NCBI RefSeq assembly: GCF_029255185.1 | Contig: NZ_JAPUVO010000117.1 | Coordinates: forward strand, 1-64,000 | Length of the DNA stretch: 64,000 nucleotides | DNA from: Propionivibrio sp. | GTDB lineage: Bacteria; Pseudomonadota; Gammaproteobacteria; Burkholderiales; Rhodocyclaceae | Reading direction: 5' to 3' | Shown: piece by piece, positions 26,990 to 35,521 of the stretch | How positions within the stretch are numbered: position 1 is the stretch's first letter | Layout of the letters: each line of letters begins with the position of its first letter | Notes under the pieces: generated by a model | Told to the model about the DNA's origin: nothing | Database searches by the model: none | Seen by the model: only the letters and a program-made list of their open reading frames with translations | Position numbers and translations under genes: made by a program

Positions 26990-28821
26990 TGGCCGACACC
27001 TCCCTTTCCCCGGCCCGGTCAGTAGACAACGACCATCACGATCATCACCACCGTCACATCGGTGATGTTGGTGATGGTGGTGACGATGCCTCTCTATTGT
27101 TGCAGTCGGCAGCAGAGGGGATGCCCGACGATCCCGTTACCATCATCGAAGCCGCCATCGAGCGCCTGCGCGATGACGTCGGGGCTATCGTCGAACCCAC
27201 TGTGGTCACCGCCTTCTCCATCCTGCGCGCCACCGACCTGCCCAATTACCTGCGCCTACGGCATAAGGCTAAGGAAGCCAACAAGGGCTGCCTGGTCACT
27301 GAACTCGATAAGGCCGTGCAGCAATCGCTGCCGGGCGGTGGTGACGAACCTTCGGCCCTCGACGAACTGGTCGCGCTGGCCCGCAACCAATGCCAGCTCA
27401 AGCACGACCCCGACCGCAACGCCATTGCCGTCATCCCGATGCCGGGCCGGCAGGAAGTCTGGCGCGTCTATTCCACCGGCTACGAGGAATGGCTGCGTAC
27501 TGCTTACTGGCGAGCCAAGGAAGCTGGTGTGCCAGAAACCACGATGAAGTCGGCCCTGGCGACCATTGCCGCCGCCGGTATCAATGATGGTGAGCAGATC
27601 AACCTTCACGTCCGCGCCGCTAAGGACGACGCGGGCTACCTGATCGATCTTTGCGATGAGCAATGGCGCGCAGTGTTGGTTACACCGACCGGCTGGCAGG
27701 TGCTCGACCACTCCCGGGCGTATTTCACCCGCACCCAGTCGATGCGCCCATTGCCCGAACCGCAGCGCGGCGGCGACATCGGCCTGCTCTGGCAGCACAC
27801 CAACATCCCCGGCAACCGTCGCGTGATGGTGCTGACGTGGTTGCTCGACAGCTTCCGGCCTGATACCCCATTCCCAGTGCTGGAACTCGTTGGCGAGCAA
27901 GGCTCGGCCAAGTCCACCACACAGTCCGTGCTGCGCAGTCTCGTCGATCCCAACAAGGTGATGCTGCGTGGTCGGCCGAAGACCGTCGAAGACATCTTCG
28001 TCGCCGCTGCCAACAACTGGTTGGTCTCCTACGAGAACCTCTCGGGCCTCACCGCCGAACAACAGGATGCCTTCTGCACCTTGAGTACGGGCGGTGGCTT
28101 CGCCTCGCGTCAGCTCTACACGAATGGCGAAGAACACATCATGGAAACCAAGCGGCCCGTAGTGCTGAACGGCATCGCCGTGGTCGCTACGCGCCCCGAT
28201 CTGATCGACCGGGTAATTCACGTCGATATGCCGACGATCCCGCCCGAGGCAAGGAAGGACGATGCCGACACCTCGGCGACCTGGGAACGTGACCGGCCAT
28301 TGGTGTTCGGCGCGCTACTTGATCTCTTCGCCGACGCCCTGCGCATCCTGTCGTCGGTGAAGCTCGCCCACAAGCAGCGCATGGCTGACTTCGAGCGCTT
28401 CGGCGAGGCGGTGGCCCGCGCACTCGGTTTCGAGCCCGGCGAATTCCAGCGCCAATACGCCGAACTGGTGCGTGCCGGCATCGACCGTGCCCTGGAGAGC
28501 AACGCCGTCGCGCAGGTGCTCGACAAGTATTTCGAGGAGCGCATCACGCCGTGGAACTGGCAGGGCACGGCTGGCCAACTCTACGACCTGCTCAACAACC
28601 AGATCATCCCGGATCGCAGCACCTGGCCGAAGTCGCCGAAGGGCTTGGCCGACCAGTTGCGCCGCATCGCGCCGGCCTACCGCGCCAAGGGCATTGAGAT
28701 CAGCCATCTCGGCCACAGCCGGGAAGGCGCGCTGTGGCGCATCGCCCTGATCCGCACTCATTCAACCGCCACGCCGCCCGGCGTCGAGGGTGGCATTCGT
28801 TATGGAGCTCATCGTGAATAG
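26989..28821 (+). CDS. Primase-helicase-like AAA ATPase of the element
   Basis: A 610-residue ATPase. Walker A is LVGEQGSAKSTTQS near residue 300, a Walker B-like NNWLVSYENLSGL follows about 45 residues later, and KRPVVLNGIAVVATRPDLID has sensor-like spacing, as in virus D5/SF3-related ATPases of mobile elements. A role in replication or DNA handling is inference. Start ATG 26,989 is coupled to alpA. Residues about 12-45 (DNDHHDHHHRHIGDVGDGGD) are encoded by palindromic repeat copy 3, a likely in-frame insertion into the N terminus. Confidence 0.75.
   Translation: MADTSLSPARSVDNDHHDHHHRHIGDVGDGGDDASLLLQSAAEGMPDDPVTIIEAAIERLRDDVGAIVEPTVVTAFSILRATDLPNYLRLRHKAKEANKGCLVTELDKAVQQSLPGGGDEPSALDELVALARNQCQLKHDPDRNAIAVIPMPGRQEVWRVYSTGYEEWLRTAYWRAKEAGVPETTMKSALATIAAAGINDGEQINLHVRAAKDDAGYLIDLCDEQWRAVLVTPTGWQVLDHSRAYFTRTQSMRPLPEPQRGGDIGLLWQHTNIPGNRRVMVLTWLLDSFRPDTPFPVLELVGEQGSAKSTTQSVLRSLVDPNKVMLRGRPKTVEDIFVAAANNWLVSYENLSGLTAEQQDAFCTLSTGGGFASRQLYTNGEEHIMETKRPVVLNGIAVVATRPDLIDRVIHVDMPTIPPEARKDDADTSATWERDRPLVFGALLDLFADALRILSSVKLAHKQRMADFERFGEAVARALGFEPGEFQRQYAELVRAGIDRALESNAVAQVLDKYFEERITPWNWQGTAGQLYDLLNNQIIPDRSTWPKSPKGLADQLRRIAPAYRAKGIEISHLGHSREGALWRIALIRTHSTATPPGVEGGIRYGAHRE
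27001..27126. repeat. Palindromic repeat element, copy 3 (inside a gene)
   Basis: The inner arms are GACCATCACGATCATCACCA and TGGTGATGGTGGTGACGATG, then CTCTATTGTTGCAGTCGGCA and GGGGATGCCC, matching the 3' arms of copies 1 and 2. The 5' outer arm is more decayed. It lies entirely within the ATPase gene and keeps its frame. Confidence 0.8.
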
Positions 28822-29125
28822 AGAACCCCCTTCCAACCTGCATCCGATCTGGTATCGCCACTTCGGCTTCCAGCCGCAGGCCACTCGCACCTCTCGCCCG
28901 TCTGCCGTGCAGCCATCAAGACAGGCGTCTCGTCCTGCCACGGCCTTGCCTCGCGCAGCTCGACAGAGCGGTGAGTGGGAACCGACCTGCGACTACCGCC
29001 CGCCCTACGGCACACCGGTTGGCATCCGTCGCCGGCTTGGGCCGCACACCTGGGAAAGCACCGTGGTGCTGCCCGGTGATTCCCGCTACCCGTGGCCTGA
29101 CCACACCCCCGATTCCACCCACTGA
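28802..29125 (+). CDS. Unknown basic accessory protein
   Basis: A 107-residue protein rich in Arg, Pro and Ser, with a disordered first half (PQATRTSRPSAVQPSRQASR) and a C terminus VGIRRRLGPHTWESTVVLPG. No family recognised. It overlaps the ATPase gene by 20 bases, which suggests a shared transcript. Confidence 0.6.
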   Translation: MELIVNREPPSNLHPIWYRHFGFQPQATRTSRPSAVQPSRQASRPATALPRAARQSGEWEPTCDYRPPYGTPVGIRRRLGPHTWESTVVLPGDSRYPWPDHTPDSTH

Positions 29126-29141
29126 CACAAGGAGAGCAACG

Positions 29142-29981
29142 ATGAAACTGAATCCATTCCGCCGCAAAACCAACGGCTATTTCGACAAGATCAAGGCCGA
29201 TTACGCCGAACGCACCCGCGAACTCGAGGCCCTGCGCCGCGAGGTCGCCGAGGCAAAAACTGCGTTCGAAGATGCCCGGCAAGCGCTCTTCGAAGTTGAG
29301 CAGAAATCCAACTCGACGGTGTGGACGCGGCGCGAGCAGGATCTTCTGCGCCAGAAAAACGCCGCCGAGCATCACTACGACGAATTACGAACCCGCCTGG
29401 GGCGTCTGGAACTTGAGCACCGCAGTCTGCGCTGGAAGGCCGAGGCCCCGGATGGTCTGGCAAAGCGGGTTGCTGAACTGAAGGCGCTGGCGACGCGACG
29501 GAAACAGATCGCAGCCGAACGCGAGAAACAGCGGGCCGCCATCGCCAAGCTCGAGTCGCGCATTACGGCCTTGCGGGGTGAGATCAACCAGGAAACCGAG
29601 TCGGCCACGCAGGCATTGATCGAGTCGGGTGGCGATGCGCCGAGCGCGTCGGATGCCTTGGTCAAGCGCCGCCAGGACTTGAAGCTGCTCGCCGAAGCGG
29701 TTGCGAAGGTTCGTCAGCAGGATGCGGCTCTCGAATCCGAACTGGGGAACATTCCAGCTCAGGAGAGGGAACTGCGGCGGTGCATCGAATCGGACCAGGC
29801 ATCGGTTGCCGAGATCGATCTCCACGAGCAGATGCCGGAGTTCATCCAGGTGATCGCCCGGGCCGCCGTCAGCAAGGCACGCGCCTACGGTGGCAACCGC
29901 CATACCTACGAAATCCAGATTCCTGACGCTGCTTTGGAAGCGGCCACGGCATCGCTCGACGCCGAGATTCCATCGGATTGA
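29142..29981 (+). CDS. Coiled-coil protein
   Basis: A 279-residue protein that is almost wholly predicted coiled coil from residue 10 to about 230 (heptads rich in Glu, Lys, Arg, Leu and Ala, such as ELEALRREVAEAKTAFEDAR). It ends in a short globular part, RAYGGNRHTYEIQIPDAALE. No enzymatic motif is visible. ACAAGGAGAGCAACG provides a good ribosome binding site. Structural or partner-binding role likely. Confidence 0.7.
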   Translation: MKLNPFRRKTNGYFDKIKADYAERTRELEALRREVAEAKTAFEDARQALFEVEQKSNSTVWTRREQDLLRQKNAAEHHYDELRTRLGRLELEHRSLRWKAEAPDGLAKRVAELKALATRRKQIAAEREKQRAAIAKLESRITALRGEINQETESATQALIESGGDAPSASDALVKRRQDLKLLAEAVAKVRQQDAALESELGNIPAQERELRRCIESDQASVAEIDLHEQMPEFIQVIARAAVSKARAYGGNRHTYEIQIPDAALEAATASLDAEIPSD

Positions 29982-30145
29982 TTTGTGGCGGGTGGCGACG
30001 AGGCCCGGCATAGCCGCCATCCGTTCTGACGCAGCGATTTCGGGATGCGTCAGTTCTTGCTCGCCATGCCAGGTAATGCGCCGCCGGCGCTGACTGCGAA
30101 AGGCATCGCAGAAAGCCGGCATCCCTCAACAACCAGGAGAGATCA

Positions 30146-30586
30146 ATGGAAATCAAATCCACCCAATTCGATATGACCAATCCGTTCGCGCCGCTACAGG
30201 AGCGGGTGAATCAGGTCGAGACCGTCCTGCGGCAGATGCCATCCGCGCAACGTGAGCAACTACTGGCCGAGATGCTGCCACCGATGCCAATGCACCACCC
30301 TGCGCCAGCCATCGAGCCTGCCGTGACGATGGTGACCGTCAAGGTCGAGGAATGGGATGGCGGGCCGGTGGTTCAGCAACGCTACCCCACTACCGCACTC
30401 CGGCCACGGCGAATCGTTGGCTATATACCCTGGCAGTGGCGCTGGATCGTCGCCGGCATTCGCTTGACCCGAATGATGCGCAAGTCAGCAAAGCAGCAGA
30501 TGAAGCAGTTCAACAAGCTGCAGCGCCAGATGATTCGACGGGTCCTTCCTCGCCGCAATGCCATGCGGGGGGCGCGAGCCCGCTGA
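30146..30586 (+). CDS. Unknown small protein with basic C terminus
   Basis: A 146-residue protein. The first 60 residues are helical (QERVNQVETVLRQMPSAQRE), a hydrophobic stretch IVGYIPWQWRWIVAGIRL near 90-107 could lie on or in a membrane, and the end is very basic (RQMIRRVLPRRNAMRGARAR). Its 3' end coincides with the inverted GC-rich repeat at 30,541-30,583, so the basic tail may be repeat-encoded. Confidence 0.6.
   Translation: MEIKSTQFDMTNPFAPLQERVNQVETVLRQMPSAQREQLLAEMLPPMPMHHPAPAIEPAVTMVTVKVEEWDGGPVVQQRYPTTALRPRRIVGYIPWQWRWIVAGIRLTRMMRKSAKQQMKQFNKLQRQMIRRVLPRRNAMRGARAR
30541..30583 (-). repeat. GC-rich dispersed repeat, minus copy
   Basis: Reverse-complement partner of 25,285-25,325. 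It overlaps the last codons of the upstream gene. Confidence 0.6.
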
Positions 30587-30680
30587 CCCGCTACCGATAG
30601 ACCACGAAACGAGGTTACCAGTTACCACCCTGGTTACCACCCCGGCGATGTGCCGGGTTACCACCATTCAAGGAGATGAA

Positions 30681-31112
30681 ATGAACAGCACTACGACCAC
30701 CACCACCGGCCATCTGCCCATCGAGCGGCTGGGCCACTTCGATCCGGAAGTCCACCAGCGCGTCCAGCAATGGCTTGCCAGCGGGCAGTTGCTGGCCTGG
30801 ATTCCCATCCTCAGTCAGGAGAACTTCCCGGACGTGCCACCGCAAATCTTGCAGTTTGCCGATCGTTATCAGGAGGCGATGCGCTGGCCGATCCACCGGC
30901 CGGAGGACTTGCTGACATTGCCCGATGGCATCACCGGCTGGTTGCTACCGGCTGACGCCGACGATACCGACGTGGCCTGCGGGGTGTGGAATGGCGAGGT
31001 CTACATCCTGGGCGTACAGGACAAGCGTACCGGCAGGAAGCAGACCTTGCTGGGCGAGCGCTTCGATGTTGCGACTGGGCAGGCCGATGAGCCCGAACAG
31101 AGCGCGGTTTGA
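30681..31112 (+). CDS. Unknown accessory protein
   Basis: A 143-residue soluble protein (MNSTTTTTTGHLPIERLGHF at the start). It contains VQQWLASGQLLAWIPILSQE and GVWNGEVYILGVQDKRTG. I recognise no family. AAGGAGATGAA precedes the ATG. It lies in the run of small genes between the ATPase and the serine recombinase. Confidence 0.6.
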   Translation: MNSTTTTTTGHLPIERLGHFDPEVHQRVQQWLASGQLLAWIPILSQENFPDVPPQILQFADRYQEAMRWPIHRPEDLLTLPDGITGWLLPADADDTDVACGVWNGEVYILGVQDKRTGRKQTLLGERFDVATGQADEPEQSAV

Positions 31113-31179
31113 CTTGGCTTCTGCCCGGGAAGAAGCGTTCATGGAGGTCCGCAAAACCCTCTCAATGAAGGAGATTGAA

Positions 31180-31425
31180 ATGAAGATGACAACCGTTACC
31201 GCCCTGGTGACCGACACCAACAGATACTTTCGTGGAGCAATGCCTGTGCAGGTCGAGTTTGACGCCCACGGCCCGGTACGTATTCAGCACGCCGGGCAGA
31301 CCTACCATTACACGGGCAAGGAGGGACGGAGCCTAGACAGGGGACTCGCTACACGCGAGATGGCCACCGTCGATGACGCCCGTCTGTGGACCACGCTGGA
31401 CGTCATACAGATCTGGGAGGACTGA
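31180..31425 (+). CDS. Unknown small protein
   Basis: An 81-residue protein, MKMTTVTALVTDTNRYFRGA at the start, with a compact beta-rich look (VQVEFDAHGPVRIQHAGQTY). No family recognised. GAAGGAG lies before the ATG at 31,180; an upstream in-frame ATG at 31,141 is possible. The stop is 2 bases from the next start. Confidence 0.6.
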   Translation: MKMTTVTALVTDTNRYFRGAMPVQVEFDAHGPVRIQHAGQTYHYTGKEGRSLDRGLATREMATVDDARLWTTLDVIQIWED

Positions 31426-31427
31426 GG

Positions 31428-31874
31428 ATGACAGCCAGTCCGAAATCCTCTGTGGCCGCGCAGTTGGCGGCGTTGCCCCAACTCCCGCAGGATCGCCTGT
31501 GGGCGTTGTGGGATGAGCATTTCCCGCGTCGGCCCAAGCGTGTGCATCGTCGATACCTTGAAGCGCGCTTGGCCTACCGCTTGCAAGAGATCGCCCTTGG
31601 CGGTTTGCCGCCGGCGGTCAAGGCCCATCTGGCCGACTGCGGCGAGCAGTATTCCAAGATCAAGGTCGGTCGTGGCCCCGAGGTACGGATGATGCCGGGC
31701 ACCACGCTGATCCGCGAATGGGATCGCTGCGAGTACCGTGTTACCGTCCTGCCCGATGGGTTCTACGAACTGAATGGCCAGCGCTACAAGAGCCTATCGG
31801 CGGCGGCACGCGCCATCACCGGCACGCACTGGTCAGGGCCAGCCTTCTTCGGCGTGAAGGGAGGACGGAAATGA
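31428..31874 (+). CDS. DUF2924 domain protein
   Basis: A 148-residue member of DUF2924. The N-terminal half is helical (SVAAQLAALPQLPQDRLWAL, LEARLAYRLQEIALGG) and the C-terminal half is the conserved LIREWDRCEYRVTVLPDGF, YKSLSAAARAITGTHWSGP, FFGVKG. DUF2924 genes typically sit directly before a large serine recombinase, as here (4-base overlap), and probably assist it, but the mechanism is unknown. Confidence 0.85.
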   Translation: MTASPKSSVAAQLAALPQLPQDRLWALWDEHFPRRPKRVHRRYLEARLAYRLQEIALGGLPPAVKAHLADCGEQYSKIKVGRGPEVRMMPGTTLIREWDRCEYRVTVLPDGFYELNGQRYKSLSAAARAITGTHWSGPAFFGVKGGRK

Positions 31875-33214
31875 ACCTTGTTGCTCCGAAGCGCTGCGCC
31901 GTCTATTGCCGGGTATCGAGTGACGAGCGTCTCGACCAGACTTTCAACTCCCTCGATGCGCAGAAGGATGCCGGGCTGGCCTACGTCGCCAGCCAGCGTA
32001 CCGAGGGCTGGATTCCTGTGCCCGACGACTACATTGATCCCGGCTTCTCCGGTGGCAATATGGAACGTCCCGGTTTGAAACGCCTGATGGCCGATATCGA
32101 GGCCGGCAAAGTCGACATCGTGGTGGTGTACAAAATCGACCGCCTGACCCGGAGCCTCGGCGATTTCTCCCGGCTGATCGAAGTCTTCGAGCGGCACAAG
32201 GTTTCGTTCGTGTCGGTCACCCAGCAATTCAATACCACCACGTCGATGGGCCGGCTGATGCTCAACGTCCTGCTGTCCTTCGCGCAGTTCGAGCGGGAGG
32301 TCACCGGCGAACGCATCCGCGACAAGATCGCGGCGTCAAAAGCCAAGGGAATGTGGATGGGCGGTCATCCGCCGCTCGGCTACCGAGTCGAGGATCGGCG
32401 GTTGGTGGTGGTCGAGACGGAAGCCGACTTGGTCAGGCGCATCTTCACGGATTTCGTGGCTTGCCGGTCGACCACGGATCTGGTGCGGCAACTGGCTGCC
32501 GACGGCAAGACCAACAAGCAGGGCAAACCCTTCAGCAAGCAGATGCTCTACAAACTGCTGCACAACCGCGTCTATCGGGGCGAGATTCCCCACAAGGGGC
32601 AGTTCTATCCTGGAGCGCACGAGGTGATCATCGAACAGGGATTGTGGGATGCCGCGCACGCCATCCTCGCGCAGAATAATCGCCAGCGCACTTCGGAGAC
32701 TTGGCAGCGGCGTCAGCCGGAGGCATTGCTGCTCGGCCTGTTCTACACCGCCGATGGCGAGAAGTATCAGCCGGCCTTCACGAAGAAGTCCAACGGCAAG
32801 CGCTATCGCTACTACGTGCCCAACCGCAAGGTGCGGTTCGGTGCCGACGCCAGCCCGGCAGGCCGGGTGCCGGCGGAACCCATCGAGGAACTGGTGCTGG
32901 CGCAAATCCACGCCACGCTGATGTCACCTGAGATGGTGCAGTCGGTATGGGATGTGGCCCGGGAGAAATACCCGGCATTGACCGAACCGGAGGTGGTGTT
33001 GCCGCTGCGGCAGATGGGCCAGGTCTGGACGCAGTTGTTCCCCGCCGAGCGCCAGCGCATCGTCCAGTTGCTGATCGAGCGCGTGACGCTCCGGGAGGAA
33101 GGCATCGAGATTACATGGCGAGAGTCCGGATGGCACGCCCTGGCCGGCGAGATGCGGCCAGGCACGATTGGGGCGGAATTACTGGAGATGGAACAGCAGG
33201 AGGTGATGGCATGA
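31871..33214 (+). CDS. Large serine recombinase
   Basis: A 447-residue site-specific recombinase. The resolvase domain shows the catalytic serine in CAVYCRVSSDERLDQ (near residue 14-17), then the arginine segment DIVVVYKIDRLTRS and the QFEREVTGERIRDK helix. The recombinase domain follows (PPLGYRVEDRR, LLHNRVYRGEIPHKGQFYPG), and the C-terminal region is shorter than in many phage integrases and lacks a full zinc ribbon. It probably integrates or excises the 24-33.6 kb module; its attachment sites are not identified. Confidence 0.9.
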   Translation: MNLVAPKRCAVYCRVSSDERLDQTFNSLDAQKDAGLAYVASQRTEGWIPVPDDYIDPGFSGGNMERPGLKRLMADIEAGKVDIVVVYKIDRLTRSLGDFSRLIEVFERHKVSFVSVTQQFNTTTSMGRLMLNVLLSFAQFEREVTGERIRDKIAASKAKGMWMGGHPPLGYRVEDRRLVVVETEADLVRRIFTDFVACRSTTDLVRQLAADGKTNKQGKPFSKQMLYKLLHNRVYRGEIPHKGQFYPGAHEVIIEQGLWDAAHAILAQNNRQRTSETWQRRQPEALLLGLFYTADGEKYQPAFTKKSNGKRYRYYVPNRKVRFGADASPAGRVPAEPIEELVLAQIHATLMSPEMVQSVWDVAREKYPALTEPEVVLPLRQMGQVWTQLFPAERQRIVQLLIERVTLREEGIEITWRESGWHALAGEMRPGTIGAELLEMEQQEVMA

Positions 33215-33639
33215 CAAGGATCATTCAGACGGGCACGGCCACGCATCAAGGTGGTCGGCCGGGCGCGAAACTGACGACCTTCATCCCTGTGCGCATCAAG
33301 CGGCACGGTGGTCGCAAGGTGGTGATTCCGGCAGCGACCGGCGACAAGATACCGGAGCACGATGCGCCGATCCTGACGGCGCTGTCCAGGGCGTTTCACT
33401 GGCAGCGACTCATCGACGAAGGCATCGTCAGCAGCGGTTCAGACATTGCCCGGCGCGAGGGCTTGCACCAGACGACCGTGAATGAGCTGCTGCGACTGAC
33501 GCTGCTCTCGCCGACGCTGATCCGCAGCATCCTTGATGGGCAGCAGCCGAAGACCTTGAGCTTGCTCTGGTTGAAGAACCATTTGCCGCCGTCGGATTGG
33601 GATGAGCAGCACGCATTGTTCGATGGATTCGATGCGTAA
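33211..33639 (+). CDS. Recombinase-associated helix-turn-helix protein
   Basis: A 142-residue protein overlapping the recombinase stop by 4 bases. The N-terminal part is basic (RIKRHGGRKVVIPAA). The C-terminal half has a KorB/Spo0J-like helix-turn-helix, SGSDIARREGLHQTTVNELL, then LSPTLIRSILDGQQPKTLSL. It probably binds DNA at the recombination site or promoter. Confidence 0.7.
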   Translation: MTRIIQTGTATHQGGRPGAKLTTFIPVRIKRHGGRKVVIPAATGDKIPEHDAPILTALSRAFHWQRLIDEGIVSSGSDIARREGLHQTTVNELLRLTLLSPTLIRSILDGQQPKTLSLLWLKNHLPPSDWDEQHALFDGFDA

Positions 33640-33850
33640 AACGGGTTTGCAAGGTTTCTGGTCAGTGCGGTTGACGCCCAACTATCGGCCCGAAACCCGC
33701 ATGAAATCGAGGGGGTGAGCCTTGTTCAGCCACAGGTCAAATGGAGAAAAGAGAGGCGTCCGGGCCACTTCTGGTAGGAGAATGCCCCGCCGGGGCGATG
33801 ACGAAACACCAGACCCCGCCGAAAGCCCCGCCAGTACTGGCGCGGCGGGC

Positions 33851-33881
33851 AGAAAAAAACCCAACCGGTAAGGGTTGGGTT
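33851..33881. terminator. Rho-independent terminator downstream of tRNA 3' half
   Basis: AAACCCAACC and GGTTGGGTTT arms with A- and T-runs outside. On the minus strand it follows the tRNA-Ile 3' half and was probably the original terminator of the rpoD-tRNA transcript, now 26.7 kb away. Confidence 0.75.
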
Positions 33882-33888
33882 TTAGAAT

Positions 33889-33933
33889 TGGTGGGCCCGC
33901 ACGGACTTGAACCGTGGACCAAAGGATTATGAG
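33889..33933 (-). pseudogene. 3' part of split tRNA-Ile(CAU); attachment site at left end
   Basis: On the minus strand this reads CTCATAATCCTTTGGTCC, then a T-arm CACGG-TTCAAGT-CCGTG, the acceptor strand CGGGCCC and ACCA. Together with 60,622-60,664 it rebuilds a perfect 77-nt cloverleaf with anticodon CAT. Upstream of CTCATAATCCT the sequence changes to a non-tRNA flank (GAGGGG), so the 5' half is missing here. The 11-bp core at 33,923-33,933 is the crossover site. Confidence 0.9.
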
Positions 33934-34089
33934 CCCCTCGGAAACGCGCCCTCTCAACTTGTGCGTTGCTTTTAAGTTGTTGAGTGCAAAGGCTAGTTCA
34001 TGTTTCTCGACACGAACCCAAACCACAAATTCGGAACCAGAAGTGTACCAGACGGGGTCTGATGTACCGGAACCGGACCGGAAACCGGG

Positions 34090-35247
34090 TCAAATCGAAC
34101 TCGATCTGCGCAACGCATCGCCCCTAACTTTGATGGCGTCAAAAAACGTGGATGCAGCGCTTTTTGCTGCGGCTTTTGACGCCGCATCGATCAGCTCTAA
34201 CTCGACGCCACCACGCCCTCCAACATAGGCCGGGCCACCGATATCATCGTCATAGTCTGATCCGTCCTCATTTATGGCGCGGTATTCGTCCTTGGCGAGA
34301 TCGGTTCCAAGCATCTCGGCAAGGTAAAACCATTGCCAGCATCGCTGCGGGGTCGACTGGTCGTATCCTTCAATGAGTTTTCGCATGGCTTCGGTGTCAC
34401 CACGTTCAGCGGCGATGGTGAGCCACTGCCATGCGTCGTCAGGGCGGCCTAATCTTTCGGCCAGATCGGCCGCAAGCGACGGATCGATGTCCGCGGACGG
34501 GTGTGGGGGGCGCTCGAAGAAAGACGGATCGTCGAAGCGCTCGGCCATTTCGAGCAAGGCGCCTTCATGTCCGAGGGCGCCAGCGGTCCGAAGGTGGTGC
34601 TCGTACTTTTCGGCATTGCTAAGCGAGGCCGCGTATGCGTCAGCCCATTCTTTCTCAACGCCCGCAAGAACGCGGCCGTTTTTCTCTTCGGTGTACCAAA
34701 ACTCACTGCCGACGGGTTCATCGTAGGGGTCGTCGTCGGTCGGAGCGTGAAGAAGCGCCAACGCGTAATGGGCGCGTGCATCGCCCCTATCCCCTGCTGC
34801 GACTAGGCCTTCGAGGAGGATGGGGCAAGTAATCGATTCGACATCGAGCCACGATTCGAGCCGTTCGTTGTCGTCACCCTCAGAGTCGCCGCCGCCATAC
34901 GACGAATCTCCCGTTTCCCCCAGCAGGTTTGCAAGCAGATCGGAGATGCGGACGACGCCGATGCCTTTCTGCGTCATGTAGATCGGGAGTGCCTGGGAAA
35001 CCCGAAGGGCCGCTTCAGGCGGGTAGTCCAAGTCTAGGCATCGGCGGCCGACTCGTTCGGCAAAACTGGCCGGGTGCCGACTGGTGAGGCCGTTTTGGGT
35101 GAAGACGTGACCCGCGGTCAGGGACGCGTAGGAACTGAATCCGAGCGCGGCGGCGAGTAGCTCGTAGATGTGGGCGCGCTTGAAGTTCGCGCCCGTATTG
35201 GCGTGGAGGTGCTGCTGTGCGTCAAACGCAAGTTGCTTGATCGTCAT
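34090..35247 (-). CDS. Sel1-repeat-like protein of unknown function
   Basis: A 385-residue acidic protein. Repeated helical blocks such as GDRGDARAHYALALL, ALGHEGALLEMAERF and AAERGDTEAMRKLIEGY look like Sel1/TPR repeats, which mediate protein contacts. The N terminus (LAFDAQQHLHANTGANFKRA, HIYELLAAALGFSSYASLTA) resembles segments found in proteins near mobile-element polymerases, but I cannot name it. Start ATG 35,247 follows AGGAAAGG at good distance. It is the first element gene beside the left attachment site. Confidence 0.7.
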   Translation of the reverse strand: MTIKQLAFDAQQHLHANTGANFKRAHIYELLAAALGFSSYASLTAGHVFTQNGLTSRHPASFAERVGRRCLDLDYPPEAALRVSQALPIYMTQKGIGVVRISDLLANLLGETGDSSYGGGDSEGDDNERLESWLDVESITCPILLEGLVAAGDRGDARAHYALALLHAPTDDDPYDEPVGSEFWYTEEKNGRVLAGVEKEWADAYAASLSNAEKYEHHLRTAGALGHEGALLEMAERFDDPSFFERPPHPSADIDPSLAADLAERLGRPDDAWQWLTIAAERGDTEAMRKLIEGYDQSTPQRCWQWFYLAEMLGTDLAKDEYRAINEDGSDYDDDIGGPAYVGGRGGVELELIDAASKAAAKSAASTFFDAIKVRGDALRRSSSI

Positions 35248-35521
35248 GATCAACCTTTCCTGAAAACCTCGCCGGATCGGGTCAGGTGCACGCGTTTAAG
35301 TCCCCGACGACGAGGCTCAAAGAGAGGTCTATCAAGATATGACGGTCGTTGCCGTGTTGCCTTTTTTTACTCGCGTGCAAGTAGGGTGGGCACCGGCGTT
35401 GATTCTAGCTACTGAGGCCGATGTAGTCTAGATGCATTATTGAAGCACGTGTCTTGGGTAGGCAAACGAATGCCCTTGCTCCACGGCCAGGGGTCGCGTT
35501 CTGAAGCCATAGACTGCGCTG

